A stretch of 64,000 nt of DNA from Betaproteobacteria bacterium (lineage in GTDB: Bacteria; Pseudomonadota; Gammaproteobacteria; Burkholderiales; CAIKXV01), in assembly GCA_947458265.1 (NCBI GenBank), contig CANGYF010000002.1, positions 1 through 64,000 on the forward strand, in the 5' to 3' direction. Positions 53,952 through 62,714 of the stretch are shown in pieces (position 1 is the first letter of the stretch; each line of letters starts with the position of its first letter). Made by a program: the position numbers and the translations under genes. The notes under the pieces are model-generated. The model searched no databases, had not been told where the DNA came from, and worked only from the letters and a program-made list of their open reading frames with translations.

Positions 53952-55322
53952 TCAGCCGCGCAGGGCCGCCAGCGCTTCCTCGATGCGGGTGACGCCGACG
54001 ATCTCGATGCCCTCGATCGGCTGCTTCGGCCGGTTCGCAGCCGGCACGATGGCGCGCGTGAATCCGAGCTTGGCTGCTTCCTTGATCCGGTCCTGGCCGC
54101 GCACCACCGGGCGGATCTCGCCGGCCAGGCCGACCTCGCCGAAGGCGACCAGCTTTCCCGGCACCGCCCGTGCACGCAGCGAGGACACGATCGCCAGCAG
54201 CACCGGCAGGTCCGCCGACGGCTCGCCGATGCGCACGCCTCCGACCGCGTTGACGAACACGTCCTGGTCGTTGCACGCGATGCCGGCATGCCGGTGCAGC
54301 ACGGCAAGCAGCATCGCCAGCCGATTGTTCTCGAGGCCGACGGTCAGCCGGCGCGGGTTCGACCCATGCGCGTCGTCGACCAGCGCCTGCAGTTCCACCG
54401 CCAGTGGCCGGGTACCTTCGAGCGTGACCGTCACGCAGGCGCCCGGCACCTCGGCATCGTGCTGGGACAGGAACATCGCCGACGGGTTGGACACTCCCTT
54501 GAGACCCTTCTCGGTCATCGCGAACACGCCCAGTTCGTTCACCGCACCGAAGCGGTTCTTGAACGCGCGGATCAGCCGGAAGCTGGAATGGGTCTCACCC
54601 TCGAAATAGAGCACCGTGTCGACCATGTGTTCGAGCACGCGCGGCCCGGCGAGCGCGCCTTCCTTGGTGACATGGCCCACCATCACCAGCGCACAGCCGG
54701 ACGACTTGGCGAACCGGGTGAACTGCGCGGCACATTCGCGCACCTGGGACACCGAGCCGGGCGCCGACAGCAGCTGGCCGGAGTAGACGGTCTGGATCGA
54801 GTCGATCACCGCGACGTCGGGACGCTCGGCCGCGAGCGTCGCCAGGATGTTCTCGAGCTGGGTCTCCGCCAGCAGCCCGAGGTCGGAGGCGTCGACGCCC
54901 AGCCTGCGTGCGCGCAGCGCGACCTGTTCCATCGATTCCTCGCCGGTCACGTACAGCGAACGGCGGTCGGCCGACATCGTCGCCATCGCCTGCAGCAGGA
55001 GCGTCGACTTGCCGATCCCGGGGTCGCCACCGATCAGCACCACGCTGGCACGGGTCAGTCCGCCGCCCAGCACACGGTCGAGTTCAGTGCTGCCAGTCTC
55101 GAACCGGGGTTCGGCATGCGGCTTGACCGTCGACAGCGACGACACCAGCCGTGAACTGCCAGCCGTGCCCTGCGCCGACCGGCCGCCGGCTGCCGCCGGA
55201 TGGCTGCTGACCACGGTCTCGACCAGCGTGTTCCATTCGCCGCAGCCCGGGCACTGGCCCTGCCACTTGGTCGACTGCGCGCCGCAGGCGCTGCAGACAT
55301 GCAGAGTACGATCGCGTGCCAA
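53952..55322 (-). CDS. radA: DNA repair protein RadA
   Basis: 456-aa RadA. The zinc finger is Cys10, Cys13, Cys24, Cys27; the Walker A motif is GGDPGIGKSTLL (about residue 98), the RadA-specific KNRFG box is at about residue 258, and a Lon-like C-terminal domain contains NDQDVFVNAVGGVRI. RadA drives branch migration in recombination. It is the last gene of lysR-alr-radA, nine bases after alr. Confidence 0.97.
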   Translation of the reverse strand: MARDRTLHVCSACGAQSTKWQGQCPGCGEWNTLVETVVSSHPAAAGGRSAQGTAGSSRLVSSLSTVKPHAEPRFETGSTELDRVLGGGLTRASVVLIGGDPGIGKSTLLLQAMATMSADRRSLYVTGEESMEQVALRARRLGVDASDLGLLAETQLENILATLAAERPDVAVIDSIQTVYSGQLLSAPGSVSQVRECAAQFTRFAKSSGCALVMVGHVTKEGALAGPRVLEHMVDTVLYFEGETHSSFRLIRAFKNRFGAVNELGVFAMTEKGLKGVSNPSAMFLSQHDAEVPGACVTVTLEGTRPLAVELQALVDDAHGSNPRRLTVGLENNRLAMLLAVLHRHAGIACNDQDVFVNAVGGVRIGEPSADLPVLLAIVSSLRARAVPGKLVAFGEVGLAGEIRPVVRGQDRIKEAAKLGFTRAIVPAANRPKQPIEGIEIVGVTRIEEALAALRG

Positions 55323-55331
55323 GGCCTTGCC

Positions 55332-56453
55332 TCAGGTAGCCACTGCGGGCGGGTTCGCCGGCGTGTCCGGGAACGCCTCGCGCACCGGCACGCGCGGGGC
55401 CAGCGCACACAGCAGTTCATAGGCGATCGTGCCGGCCGCCGCTGCCACCTCCTCGACCGGCAGCGCCCCGCCCCACAGCACCACCGGCGTGCCGATTCCG
55501 GCCTCCGGCATGTCGGCAAGGTCGACAGCGAGCATGTCCATCGACACCCGTCCGAGGGTGCGGCTGCGCCGGCCGTCCACCAGCACCGGCGTACCGGTCG
55601 GCGCATGGCGCGGATAGCCGTCGGCATAGCCGCAGGCGACGATACCCACCCGCATCGGCACATCGGCGCGGAAAGCGCCAGCGTAGCCGACGCGCTGCCC
55701 CGCCTCGATGGACTGCACCGCGATCAGTTCCGACTCGAGTGCCATGGCGGGGCGCAGGCCAAGCGCCGCGGCGGGCTGTCCGGCGAACGGCGAGACGCCG
55801 TAGAGCATGATCCCGGGGCGGACGCAGTCGGCATGCGTCTGCGGATAGCGCAGCAGCGCAGCCGAGTTCGCCAGCGAGCGGCGCAGCCCACCGAACGGCG
55901 CGACATGGGCGTCGAACACCGCGAGCTGGGCGGCGACGCCCTCGTCCTCGTCGGCCGACGCGAAGTGCGTCATCAGCGTGATCGAACGCACCGCGGACAG
56001 ACTGCGCAGCCGTTCCACCGCCGCGCCGAAGCTTGCCGGCGCGAAGCCGAGCCGGTTCATGCCGGTGTTCATCTTCACGAACACGTCGATCGGCGATTCA
56101 AGGCGCGTGCGCTCGAGCATCTCCACCTGCCAGATGTCGTGCACGACGGCGCTGATGCCCTCGAGCGAACACACCAGCAGGTCGCGCGTGGAGAAGAAGC
56201 CTTCAAGCAGCAGCACCTGGCAATCGCGGCGCGCCGAGCGCGCACGCGCCCGCAGCGCCGCTGCCTGATCGATCTCGCACACCGCGAAGCCGTCGGCATC
56301 GTGCAGCCCGCGCTCGACGCGGCGCATTCCGTGCCCGTAGGCGTTCGCCTTGATCGTCGCCAGCACCTTGGCGCGCGGCGCGAGCCGCCGCGCCAGCGCG
56401 TGGTTGGACGCCAGCGCGCCCATGTCGACCGTCGCCTGCAACGGGCGCGGCAT
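55332..56453 (-). CDS. alr: Alanine racemase
   Basis: 373-aa PLP enzyme making D-alanine for peptidoglycan. The PLP Lys is Lys35 in TIKANAYGHG, the second catalytic base Tyr is in RVGYAGAFR (about residue 263), and VRPGIMLYGVSPF and GRVSMDMLAVDL are family segments. ATG at 56453 overlaps the stop of the LysR gene; upstream frame is a shadow. alr next to radA is a common proteobacterial pair. Confidence 0.96.
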   Translation of the reverse strand: MPRPLQATVDMGALASNHALARRLAPRAKVLATIKANAYGHGMRRVERGLHDADGFAVCEIDQAAALRARARSARRDCQVLLLEGFFSTRDLLVCSLEGISAVVHDIWQVEMLERTRLESPIDVFVKMNTGMNRLGFAPASFGAAVERLRSLSAVRSITLMTHFASADEDEGVAAQLAVFDAHVAPFGGLRRSLANSAALLRYPQTHADCVRPGIMLYGVSPFAGQPAAALGLRPAMALESELIAVQSIEAGQRVGYAGAFRADVPMRVGIVACGYADGYPRHAPTGTPVLVDGRRSRTLGRVSMDMLAVDLADMPEAGIGTPVVLWGGALPVEEVAAAAGTIAYELLCALAPRVPVREAFPDTPANPPAVAT

Positions 56454-57427
56454 CAGGCGGCCCCCGCGCAAGCTGCAATGGCCGGCGCCTCGCGTCCCGG
56501 CATCGACTGGCGCATGCGGGTCAACGCGAAATCGATGAACGTGGCCACCAGCCGCGACTGGAAGCGGTCCTTCGGATGCACCAGGGACAGCATGCGGATC
56601 AGCCGCGGTTCGAGCGGCCGCGCGACCAGCGAGGCCAGCCGCAGTTCCTTCGCGATGGATGCGCGCGACATGATCGACACGCCCAGCCCGGTCTCGACCA
56701 GCCCCTTGATCGCCTCGGGACTGCCCACTTCCATCACCAGGCTGAGGTCGTCGGGCGCGACGCCCGCCTGCCGGAAATACTGGTCGGTGAACTCGCGCGT
56801 ACCCGATCCGGTCTCGCGGCTGATGAACGGCTGTGCAGCGACCTCCTGCGGCGTGACCGCCTCGCGCCGGGCGAACGGATGGGATACGGCGCAGATCAGC
56901 ACCAGTTCGTCCTCGCAGCAGACCTCGGCGCCCAGCCCGGGCAGCGTGGACGGCGACTCGATCAGCCCGACGTCGAGCGAATGGTCGGCGACGCGCGTCT
57001 CGATCGCCTCGGAATTGGCCACGGTCATCTGGGTACGCACGTCGGGATAGCGCGCCTTGAACTCGCCGAGGATGCGCGGCAGGATGAACTCGGCGATCGT
57101 GAGGCTCGCCCCGAGCAGCAGCGGACCGCTCACCCCGCCGGTCATCTCTCCGATGCGGGTGTCCAGTTCCTCGTTCAGGCCGAGGATCCGGTCGGCGTAG
57201 TCGAACACGACCTGGCCGGTAGCGGTGAGCGAGATGCGCCCATGGCTGCGGTCGAACAACCGGGTGTTGTACTGCTCCTCGAGCTGCTTCACCTGGAAGG
57301 TCACCGCAGGCTGGGTCATGCAGAGCTCCTCGGCGGCGCGCGTGAAGGACATCAGGCGTGCAACCGCATGGAACACCTGGAGGCGGCGATCGGCCATGGC
57401 AGCGGGGACGGAGAAACGGTCGGACAT
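56453..57427 (-). CDS. LysR-family transcriptional regulator
   Basis: 324-aa LysR regulator. The winged HTH is at about residues 14-72 (RLQVFHAVARLMSFTRAAEEL, TQPAVTFQVKQLEEQ), and the effector domain has LLGASLTIAEFILPRILGEF and the GSGTREFTDQYF segment typical of the CysB/YeiE-like subgroup that senses sulfur or nitrogen signals. Target unknown. It is the first gene of the alr-radA transcript and divergent from the YidB-like gene. Confidence 0.93.
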   Translation of the reverse strand: MSDRFSVPAAMADRRLQVFHAVARLMSFTRAAEELCMTQPAVTFQVKQLEEQYNTRLFDRSHGRISLTATGQVVFDYADRILGLNEELDTRIGEMTGGVSGPLLLGASLTIAEFILPRILGEFKARYPDVRTQMTVANSEAIETRVADHSLDVGLIESPSTLPGLGAEVCCEDELVLICAVSHPFARREAVTPQEVAAQPFISRETGSGTREFTDQYFRQAGVAPDDLSLVMEVGSPEAIKGLVETGLGVSIMSRASIAKELRLASLVARPLEPRLIRMLSLVHPKDRFQSRLVATFIDFALTRMRQSMPGREAPAIAACAGAA

Positions 57428-57566
57428 TCAACCACAGTTCCCCGGCCGCGACCAACCGGACACCACCTGCCTGCCATCGGCACCCGGCGTGCAGCAGCGC
57501 ACGGGTTGAACGGCCCGCGGAATCGTGAGAGGCTGGAATCTCACTGCTTCGCAAAGGGAAGAAACC

Positions 57567-57989
57567 ATGGGATTGTTCGACCAGATCGCCGGAAGCATCG
57601 GCGGCCAGATCCTCCAGCAGCTCGGCGGCGGCGGCCAACAGAATCCGCTGCTTCAGATGGTGGCTGGCCTGCTGCAGCAGCCCGGCGGCCTCCAGGGCCT
57701 GATCGACCAGCTGCAGAAGGGGGGGCTGGGCGCGCAGGCGGCCTCCTGGGTAGGGACCGGGTCCAACCTTCCGGTCGAACCCGGACAGCTGCAGCAGGCG
57801 CTCGGCAGCGACTGGATGTCCGCGCTCGCCTCGCAGCTGGGTACCTCGCCGGATCAGGCTTCGCAGTCGGTCGCCTCGCTGCTGCCCGATGTCATCGACA
57901 AGCTCACACCCGGCGGCACGGTCGGGGACCTGCAGTCGCTGATACCCCAGGACCTCGAGTCGCTGTTCGGCGGCAAGCGGCCCGGCTGA
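57567..57989 (+). CDS. YidB-like DUF937 protein
   Basis: 140-aa protein. MGLFDQIAGSIGGQILQQLGGG, the Gly/Gln-rich stretch, GWVGTGxNxP-like SWVGTGSNLPVEPGQLQQALG and LASQLGTSPDQASQSVASLLPDVIDKLTPGG match the YidB/DUF937 family, whose function is not known. AAGGGAAG lies before ATG at 57567. Monocistronic by position. Confidence 0.88.
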   Translation: MGLFDQIAGSIGGQILQQLGGGGQQNPLLQMVAGLLQQPGGLQGLIDQLQKGGLGAQAASWVGTGSNLPVEPGQLQQALGSDWMSALASQLGTSPDQASQSVASLLPDVIDKLTPGGTVGDLQSLIPQDLESLFGGKRPG

Positions 57990-58011
57990 GGACGCCGCAG
58001 CCGGCGCGGCC

Positions 58012-58377
58012 TCAATACGATCCGTCGTCGAGGTCGCGCCCGCCGCGTATCACCGTCCAGGTCGGCGGCTGTTCCCGGTGCGGTTCCAGCTCGACACGCT
58101 CGAGCCGGCTCCCGCTGAGCGTCGCCCGTCCCTGCAGCCGGCGCATGCCATCATCGCTGAACTCGAAACGGTAGACCCGGCGCAGCCGGAGCATGCCGCC
58201 CTCCTCGCGCACCGGACGCAGCGAGGCGAGCGAAACGGTCGCATCGAGCAGCTGGCAGGCTGCCGCCTCGGTGGCACGGCGCGCACCGTCGAGGGCAGCC
58301 TCACGTGCGCGCATCGAGTCGTACCAGAACGCGGCGAGTGCCGCACAGGCGAGCAGGAACAGGACTTCGACGGTCAT
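58012..58377 (-). CDS. DUF3301 domain protein
   Basis: 121-aa protein with one N-terminal membrane helix (VEVLFLLACAALAAFWYDSM) followed by a short cytosolic domain: AREAALDGARRATEAAACQLLDATV, then LRRVYRFEFSDDGMRRLQG. This is the DUF3301 pattern; function unknown. It starts 20 bases after the CoA pyrophosphatase stop and ends the minus-strand run that begins at 61233. Confidence 0.83.
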   Translation of the reverse strand: MTVEVLFLLACAALAAFWYDSMRAREAALDGARRATEAAACQLLDATVSLASLRPVREEGGMLRLRRVYRFEFSDDGMRRLQGRATLSGSRLERVELEPHREQPPTWTVIRGGRDLDDGSY

Positions 58378-58397
58378 CGGAGCCGGTCCATGGCCAC

Positions 58398-59072
58398 TCA
58401 GCCGGAGGTCAGCACATGGTGGAAGTTGACCAGCATCGCCGCGGTCGCTCCCCAGATGTACCGATCCTCGAACGGCAGGACATAGAAGTAGCGGCGTGCG
58501 CCATCGGTATCCCGATGATGGCGCTGGTGGTTGGCCGCATCGAGCGCGAACGCGAGCGGCATCTCGAAAACGTCGGCTACCTCGCCAGGGTCAGGCGCCA
58601 GCGTGAACGGCGGTTCGATCCAGCCGACCACCGGCGTGACCAGGAAGCCGGTACGCGTGCGGTACTGCGGCAGCAGGCCCAGGACGTCGACCCGACCCGG
58701 GTCCAGCCCGACCTCTTCCCGCGCCTCGCGCAGCGCGGTGTCGACGATCGTGCCGTCCTCCGGGTCGCAGCGTCCGCCCGGGAATGCGACCTGTCCGGCA
58801 TGGCGCGACAGGTGGCCAGCCCGCTGGGTGAGCAGTATGGTGATCCCGCCGGGGCGTGCGATCAGCGGCACCAGCACCGCCGCCGGCATGCGCGCCTTGT
58901 CGAAGTCGATCTCCGAACCGGACGACTGTGCCGGCCTGCCCGGCTGCGAGGGCTGGCCCGCGGCGGGTGCCGGCACCCGCACGTCGCCCGGCACCAGCGG
59001 CTCGCGCTGGCCCGCGCCCGACAGCCGCCCGGCGAGCCAGTCCCGGCCGATCGCCTGCGCGGACAGGGTCAC
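58398..59072 (-). CDS. CoA pyrophosphatase (NudL-type Nudix hydrolase)
   Basis: 224-aa Nudix enzyme. The Nudix box is GGRCDPEDGTIVDTALREAREEVG, and the LLTQRAGHLSRHAGQVAFPGG segment before it is the CoA-specific signature of the NudL/PCD1 group. It should split CoA or oxidised CoA. GTG at 59072 is chosen because it overlaps the MOSC gene stop (GTGA), indicating coupled translation; the open frame upstream is a shadow of that gene. Confidence 0.85.
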   Translation of the reverse strand: MTLSAQAIGRDWLAGRLSGAGQREPLVPGDVRVPAPAAGQPSQPGRPAQSSGSEIDFDKARMPAAVLVPLIARPGGITILLTQRAGHLSRHAGQVAFPGGRCDPEDGTIVDTALREAREEVGLDPGRVDVLGLLPQYRTRTGFLVTPVVGWIEPPFTLAPDPGEVADVFEMPLAFALDAANHQRHHRDTDGARRYFYVLPFEDRYIWGATAAMLVNFHHVLTSG

Positions 59073-59620
59073 AGGCCGAGGGATCGCTGCACCGGTGCAC
59101 CGGATGCCGCGATCAGTTCGATGAAGGTCACCGCATCCCCGACCGACACCCGGCCGCCTTCCACGACGTGTGCGGTGATGCCGCCATGGCCGCGCATGGC
59201 GTTGAAGCCGCCGCTGCCAAGGACGCCTGGCTCGTCCATGCGCGAGCACGGCGCGCACGGACCGGTGCCCTCGAGCAGCAGGCCACCCAGCCGGAAACGG
59301 GCATCGCGCAGCGCCAGCAGGTTGATGCCGGAGACACACACGTTGCGCCTGAGAAGGGCCGGATCCACCGATCCACGCCCGGCCAGCGCGGCGATCGCCG
59401 GCAGGTGCTCGTGCTGGATCAGCGTGACTGCGCGGCGGCCGCCGCGCGCGTGGTCGCCCTCCAGGGCGCCGCCCTTCAGCGCGCACACGCTGTCGACGCC
59501 CACCAGCACCGCGCGCCGTCCAGGCCGCACGCCGATCCACTCGACGCGGCCGGCGCGACCGAAGGTCGAGCGCAGCACCGACAGCGCAGCAGCAGGAGCG
59601 GAGGAACGGACGCCGGACAC
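59069..59620 (-). CDS. MOSC domain protein
   Basis: 183-aa MOSC-fold protein. VEWIGVRPGRRAV, GALEGDHARGGRRAVTLIQ and RNVCVSGINLLAL are family segments, and the conserved Cys lies in GTGPCAPCSRMD (about residues 118-129). MOSC domains bind sulfur or molybdenum cofactor ligands; small stand-alone forms are linked to reactive nucleobase and sulfur chemistry. GTG start at 59620. Sits seven bases after the DUF2726-like gene. Confidence 0.86.
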   Translation of the reverse strand: MSGVRSSAPAAALSVLRSTFGRAGRVEWIGVRPGRRAVLVGVDSVCALKGGALEGDHARGGRRAVTLIQHEHLPAIAALAGRGSVDPALLRRNVCVSGINLLALRDARFRLGGLLLEGTGPCAPCSRMDEPGVLGSGGFNAMRGHGGITAHVVEGGRVSVGDAVTFIELIAASGAPVQRSLGL

Positions 59621-59627
59621 GATGCGC

Positions 59628-60452
59628 TCAGGTCGTCGACTGCAGCAGTTGCCGGATGTCCTGGTACTTCGGCAACTGCGCGCGCGAGAAGGTCAGGTGC
59701 CGCACCGGGAAGGCGCGCAGGTGCTCGGCCTTCGCCTTCTGCAGTTCACGCTGCTCGGCGGTGGCGTGTGGGTCCTCCAGGTCGATCACGGCCACCAGTT
59801 GCATCGCCTTGTTCGCCACCGCGAAGTCGACCGTGAACGGGGCCAGCTTCTTCATGCGCTGCGCGCGGTCGTAGGCATGCACCGACTCGGGCACTTCGAA
59901 CAACTCGGCCAGGCTGACCCGTACGAACACCTCGTGGTCGGGGACGGCAGTGCGGATCGCGTACAGCGCAAGCGTGGCCGCCTTGTCGAGCAGCCGGTCG
60001 CGCATCCGGAACGGCGGCGCACGCAGGATCGCCGCATCGGGCATCAGGCTGGCCGATGTGCGCGCCGACGTCGCCCGGCCGGTACCCGCTGCCGTGCGTG
60101 CCGTCGCGGCACCCTGCGCCGCCATCATCGCCTCGGCCAGCCGCACCGAATCGATCGGTGCACCAGCACCGGAATCCGTACCCGACAGGTCACCCACCGC
60201 GCCGGTAACCGTACCCATTGCCGGCTGCGGCGCCGCCAGTGCGGGAGAGGCCGATCCCGCGAGCGACACGCCTGGCGTGCGCATGCCCGGGCCGGCTGCG
60301 GCAACCAGGGCAGGCCCGATCAGTTGCTCATAGCGCATGGAGCGTTCGCGCTCGCGCGCCTCCTGTTTGCGCTTCCAGCGGGCGGCCGCCCAGGCGATCA
60401 CGCCCGCCCAGATCGCAGCGCCAGCCAACAATACCAGGGTGGTCGTCTCCAT
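59628..60452 (-). CDS. Membrane-anchored DUF2726-like protein
   Basis: 274-aa protein. One N-terminal helix (TLVLLAGAAIWAGVIAWAAARW) is followed by a Lys/Arg/Glu-rich stretch and about 100 low-complexity Ala/Gly/Pro/Thr residues. The C-terminal domain (about 150-274: DKAATLALYAIRTAVPDHEVFV, TVDFAVANKAMQLVAVIDLED) resembles DUF2726, a restriction-endonuclease-like fold, but lacks a clear catalytic set. Function unknown. Confidence 0.68.
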   Translation of the reverse strand: METTTLVLLAGAAIWAGVIAWAAARWKRKQEARERERSMRYEQLIGPALVAAAGPGMRTPGVSLAGSASPALAAPQPAMGTVTGAVGDLSGTDSGAGAPIDSVRLAEAMMAAQGAATARTAAGTGRATSARTSASLMPDAAILRAPPFRMRDRLLDKAATLALYAIRTAVPDHEVFVRVSLAELFEVPESVHAYDRAQRMKKLAPFTVDFAVANKAMQLVAVIDLEDPHATAEQRELQKAKAEHLRAFPVRHLTFSRAQLPKYQDIRQLLQSTT

Positions 60453-60471
60453 GGCGCGGGCTGGCTCCGCC

Positions 60472-61233
60472 CTACCAGGGGATCTGTTTGCGGTCGCGGA
60501 AGAAACCGCCGCTGGGACCGTCCCCGGGCAGCGTCGCCAGCCAGACCGCCGTGTCGGCGCCCTGAGCGACAGTGCGCGGCGCCTCGGGACCGCCCATCTC
60601 TGTGCGCACCCATCCGGGACACATCGAATTCACCAACACCCCGGTGCCGCGGGTGTCCGATGCGACGATGCGCGTGAGCGCGTTGAGCGCAGTCTTGGAG
60701 ATCCGGTAGGCCGGCGTGCCGCTGCCCATCTCGTCGAGCTGGCCGAGCCCGCTCGACAGGTTCACGATGCGGCCGTAGCCACGCTCGATCATCAGCGGCA
60801 GCATCGCCTGGCACAGCATCAGCGGCCCGAGCACGTTGGTCGCCAAGGTACGCTCATAGGTGGCCTGGCGGGAGTCGAGGAAGTGCCCGCCGCGCGGATC
60901 GAGCAGCACGCCGGCATTGTTCACCAGCACGTCGAGCCCGCCCAGCCGGGCGCGCAGGTCGCGTGCAAGCGCCTTCACCTGGTCCGGATCTGTGACATCG
61001 AGCCGCACCGTCTCGACCGTCAACCCCTCGACCGCGAGCAGCTTTGCCGCGGCGCGTCCCTTGGTCAGCGTGCGCGAACCCAGCAGCACCTTCAGCCCGC
61101 GGCGGGCCAGCTGGCGGGCAATCTCGAAGCCGATTCCGCGATTGCCACCCGTGACCAGCGCGATTCTCGGCCCCTGGCCGGATGCGTCCGCAGAAGACGC
61201 GGCGGATGACTTTGCAGCAGTCGTTTTTGCCAT
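60472..61233 (-). CDS. Short-chain dehydrogenase/reductase
   Basis: 253-aa classical SDR. TGGNRGIG (about residues 27-34) binds NADP, NNAG and the catalytic Ser (NLSSG), Tyr and Lys (YRISKTAL) are in order, and CPGWVRTEMGG follows. The C-terminal loop resembles plant and bacterial carbonyl reductases. Substrate unknown. ATG at 61233 is only seven bases downstream of a TATAAT box, so the message may be leaderless. First gene of the run to 58012. Confidence 0.88.
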   Translation of the reverse strand: MAKTTAAKSSAASSADASGQGPRIALVTGGNRGIGFEIARQLARRGLKVLLGSRTLTKGRAAAKLLAVEGLTVETVRLDVTDPDQVKALARDLRARLGGLDVLVNNAGVLLDPRGGHFLDSRQATYERTLATNVLGPLMLCQAMLPLMIERGYGRIVNLSSGLGQLDEMGSGTPAYRISKTALNALTRIVASDTRGTGVLVNSMCPGWVRTEMGGPEAPRTVAQGADTAVWLATLPGDGPSGGFFRDRKQIPW

Positions 61234-61239
61234 CCACTC

Positions 61240-61245
61240 ATTATA
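61240..61245 (-). promoter_or_regulatory. -10 box with start at the SDR initiation codon
   Basis: A perfect TATAAT on the minus strand (61245-61240) lies six bases before ATG at 61233; the expected transcription start is the A of the ATG. No ribosome-binding site is present and no -35 hexamer fits at 61263-61268. Upstream are the five 13-bp repeats, at about -44 to -108 relative to that start. Confidence 0.45.
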
Positions 61246-61276
61246 CGGTCTGCCCTCCCAGGCGCGGGGTCGCGCC

Positions 61277-61341
61277 GCCCGCATTGCGCGCCCGGATTAC
61301 GCGCCCGAGTTACGCGCCCGAATTACCCGCCCGCATTACGC
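61277..61341. repeat. Five tandem 13-bp repeats
   Basis: Units are GCCCGCATTGCGC, GCCCGGATTACGC, GCCCGAGTTACGC, GCCCGAATTACCC and GCCCGCATTACGC, end to end; consensus GCCCGNNTTACGC. The array fills the spacer between the molybdenum hydroxylase FAD subunit stop (61345) and the SDR promoter. Iteron-like spacing of 13 bp is not a helical turn multiple. Transcription-factor binding or simple slippage are both possible. Confidence 0.88.
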
Positions 61342-61344
61342 GCC

Positions 61345-62220
61345 TTATCCGGCCTCGGCGATCGCCTGCATCACCAGGTTCACCGCCACCTGCCGACGAT
61401 AGGCAGCGGTCGAACGGATGTCGTCCACCGGTGACAGGTCGGTCGCCAGGGCGTGCTCGACCCGGTCGCGGTCGACCGCCACCAGCCGCTCACCCATCAG
61501 CGCCGCAGACAGGGTGGGCGCAGACAGCGGCACCGGCCCGACCGACGCGAAGCCGAAGCGTGCAGCGCGCACCTGACGGCCCGCGCCGTCGACCGTGGTC
61601 GCGATCACCGCAGCCATGGCGACCTTGCTGATCGCCTGCGACCGGCGCGTCCCGACCTTGCGGTAGTGGATCGAGGCATCCGACGCCGGGAACGGTACCG
61701 TCACCGAGACCAGCAGTTCATCGACTTCGGCCAGCGTGCGCTTGTATCCGGTGTGGAAGCCTTCGTACGCGACCGTACGGCTGCCACGCACGCTGGCCAG
61801 CGTGACGCGCGCGCCGTAGGCCAGCAGCACCGGCGGATTGTCCGCGGCGGGCGACGCGTTCATGATGTTCCCGCCCAGGGTGGCGCGATTCTGTATCGCC
61901 ACCGAACCGGTCTGCCGCGCCGAGGCTGCAAGCATCCCGAGCCGTGCGGCGATGACGGGATGCGTGGCGATGCGGGCGCACGAGGCGGCCGCGCCGATCG
62001 TGACCGCATCCGGCCCGACCTCGATCGCAGCCAGTTCATCGAGCGCCGACAGGTCAAGCACCGGCGGCAGGCGGCGCGCCCCGGCGTTCCATCCGACCAT
62101 CAGGTCGGTGCAGCCGGCGATCGCGACCACCGCGCTGCCCGCACGGGACCTGATCGCCAGTGCCTCGGCCAGCGACGACGGCCGGTGCCAGTCCGCAGCC
62201 GATGCAGCTCCGGCGCTCAT
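61345..62220 (-). CDS. Molybdenum hydroxylase FAD subunit (CoxM/XdhB type)
   Basis: 291-aa medium subunit of a xanthine dehydrogenase-family enzyme. The FAD site is shown by AIAGCTDLMVGW (about residues 32-43) and GSVAIQNRATLGGNIMNASPAAD (about 100), with the C-terminal CO-dehydrogenase flavoprotein domain after about 170. It passes electrons from the iron-sulfur subunit to NAD or another acceptor. ATG at 62220 overlaps the small-subunit stop. Confidence 0.92.
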   Translation of the reverse strand: MSAGAASAADWHRPSSLAEALAIRSRAGSAVVAIAGCTDLMVGWNAGARRLPPVLDLSALDELAAIEVGPDAVTIGAAASCARIATHPVIAARLGMLAASARQTGSVAIQNRATLGGNIMNASPAADNPPVLLAYGARVTLASVRGSRTVAYEGFHTGYKRTLAEVDELLVSVTVPFPASDASIHYRKVGTRRSQAISKVAMAAVIATTVDGAGRQVRAARFGFASVGPVPLSAPTLSAALMGERLVAVDRDRVEHALATDLSPVDDIRSTAAYRRQVAVNLVMQAIAEAG

Positions 62221-62714
62221 GTGCCACCCTCGACAGGCGGGCGGACGCCAGCCGCCGCGTCGAGCACGGCGGAATAGATTCGGGCATAGCCGGTGCAGCG
62301 GCACAGGTTGCCCGCGAGCGCTTCGCGCACTTCGTCCAGCGATGGATCGGGACGGCGGTCGAGCAGCGCACGCGCCGCCAGGACCATCCCCGGCGTGCAG
62401 ATGCCGCACTGGGTGGCACCAGCCCGCGCGAACCCCTCCACCAGCGGGTCGGTGCGCGGCAGCCCCTCGATACTGGTCACCGAGCGGCCATGCAACTGGC
62501 CGACCGGGACCAGGCAGCTGTTGACCAACTCGCCGTCGACCAGCACCGCGCAGGCGCCGCACTCACCCTCGCCGCAGCCCTCCTTGGTGCCGGTGAACCC
62601 GGCCTGCAGGCGCAGCAGGTCGAGCAGCCGCATCGACGGCGATGCGATCGAACCTTCGGCGGCGGACAGCGTCCGTCCGTTCAGCGTGAATGCCAGACCC
62701 TGCCCGAGGCTCAT
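62217..62714 (-). CDS. Molybdenum hydroxylase 2Fe-2S subunit (CoxS type)
   Basis: 165-aa small subunit. The plant-type cluster motif is CGEGECGACAVLVDGELVNSC (cited in part: Cys at about residues 42, 47, 50, 62) and the C-terminal cluster uses CGICTPG and CRCTGY. Matches the two-cluster small subunits of CO dehydrogenase and xanthine dehydrogenase families. Overlaps both neighbours by ATGA, so the three subunits are translated together. Confidence 0.95.
   Translation of the reverse strand: MSLGQGLAFTLNGRTLSAAEGSIASPSMRLLDLLRLQAGFTGTKEGCGEGECGACAVLVDGELVNSCLVPVGQLHGRSVTSIEGLPRTDPLVEGFARAGATQCGICTPGMVLAARALLDRRPDPSLDEVREALAGNLCRCTGYARIYSAVLDAAAGVRPPVEGGT

Noticed and set aside
55332-57638. 768-codon minus-strand frame suggesting a fused racemase
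   Set aside because: Only the last 373 codons encode alanine racemase; the upstream part is a frame shadow of the LysR gene, which is itself intact in another frame.
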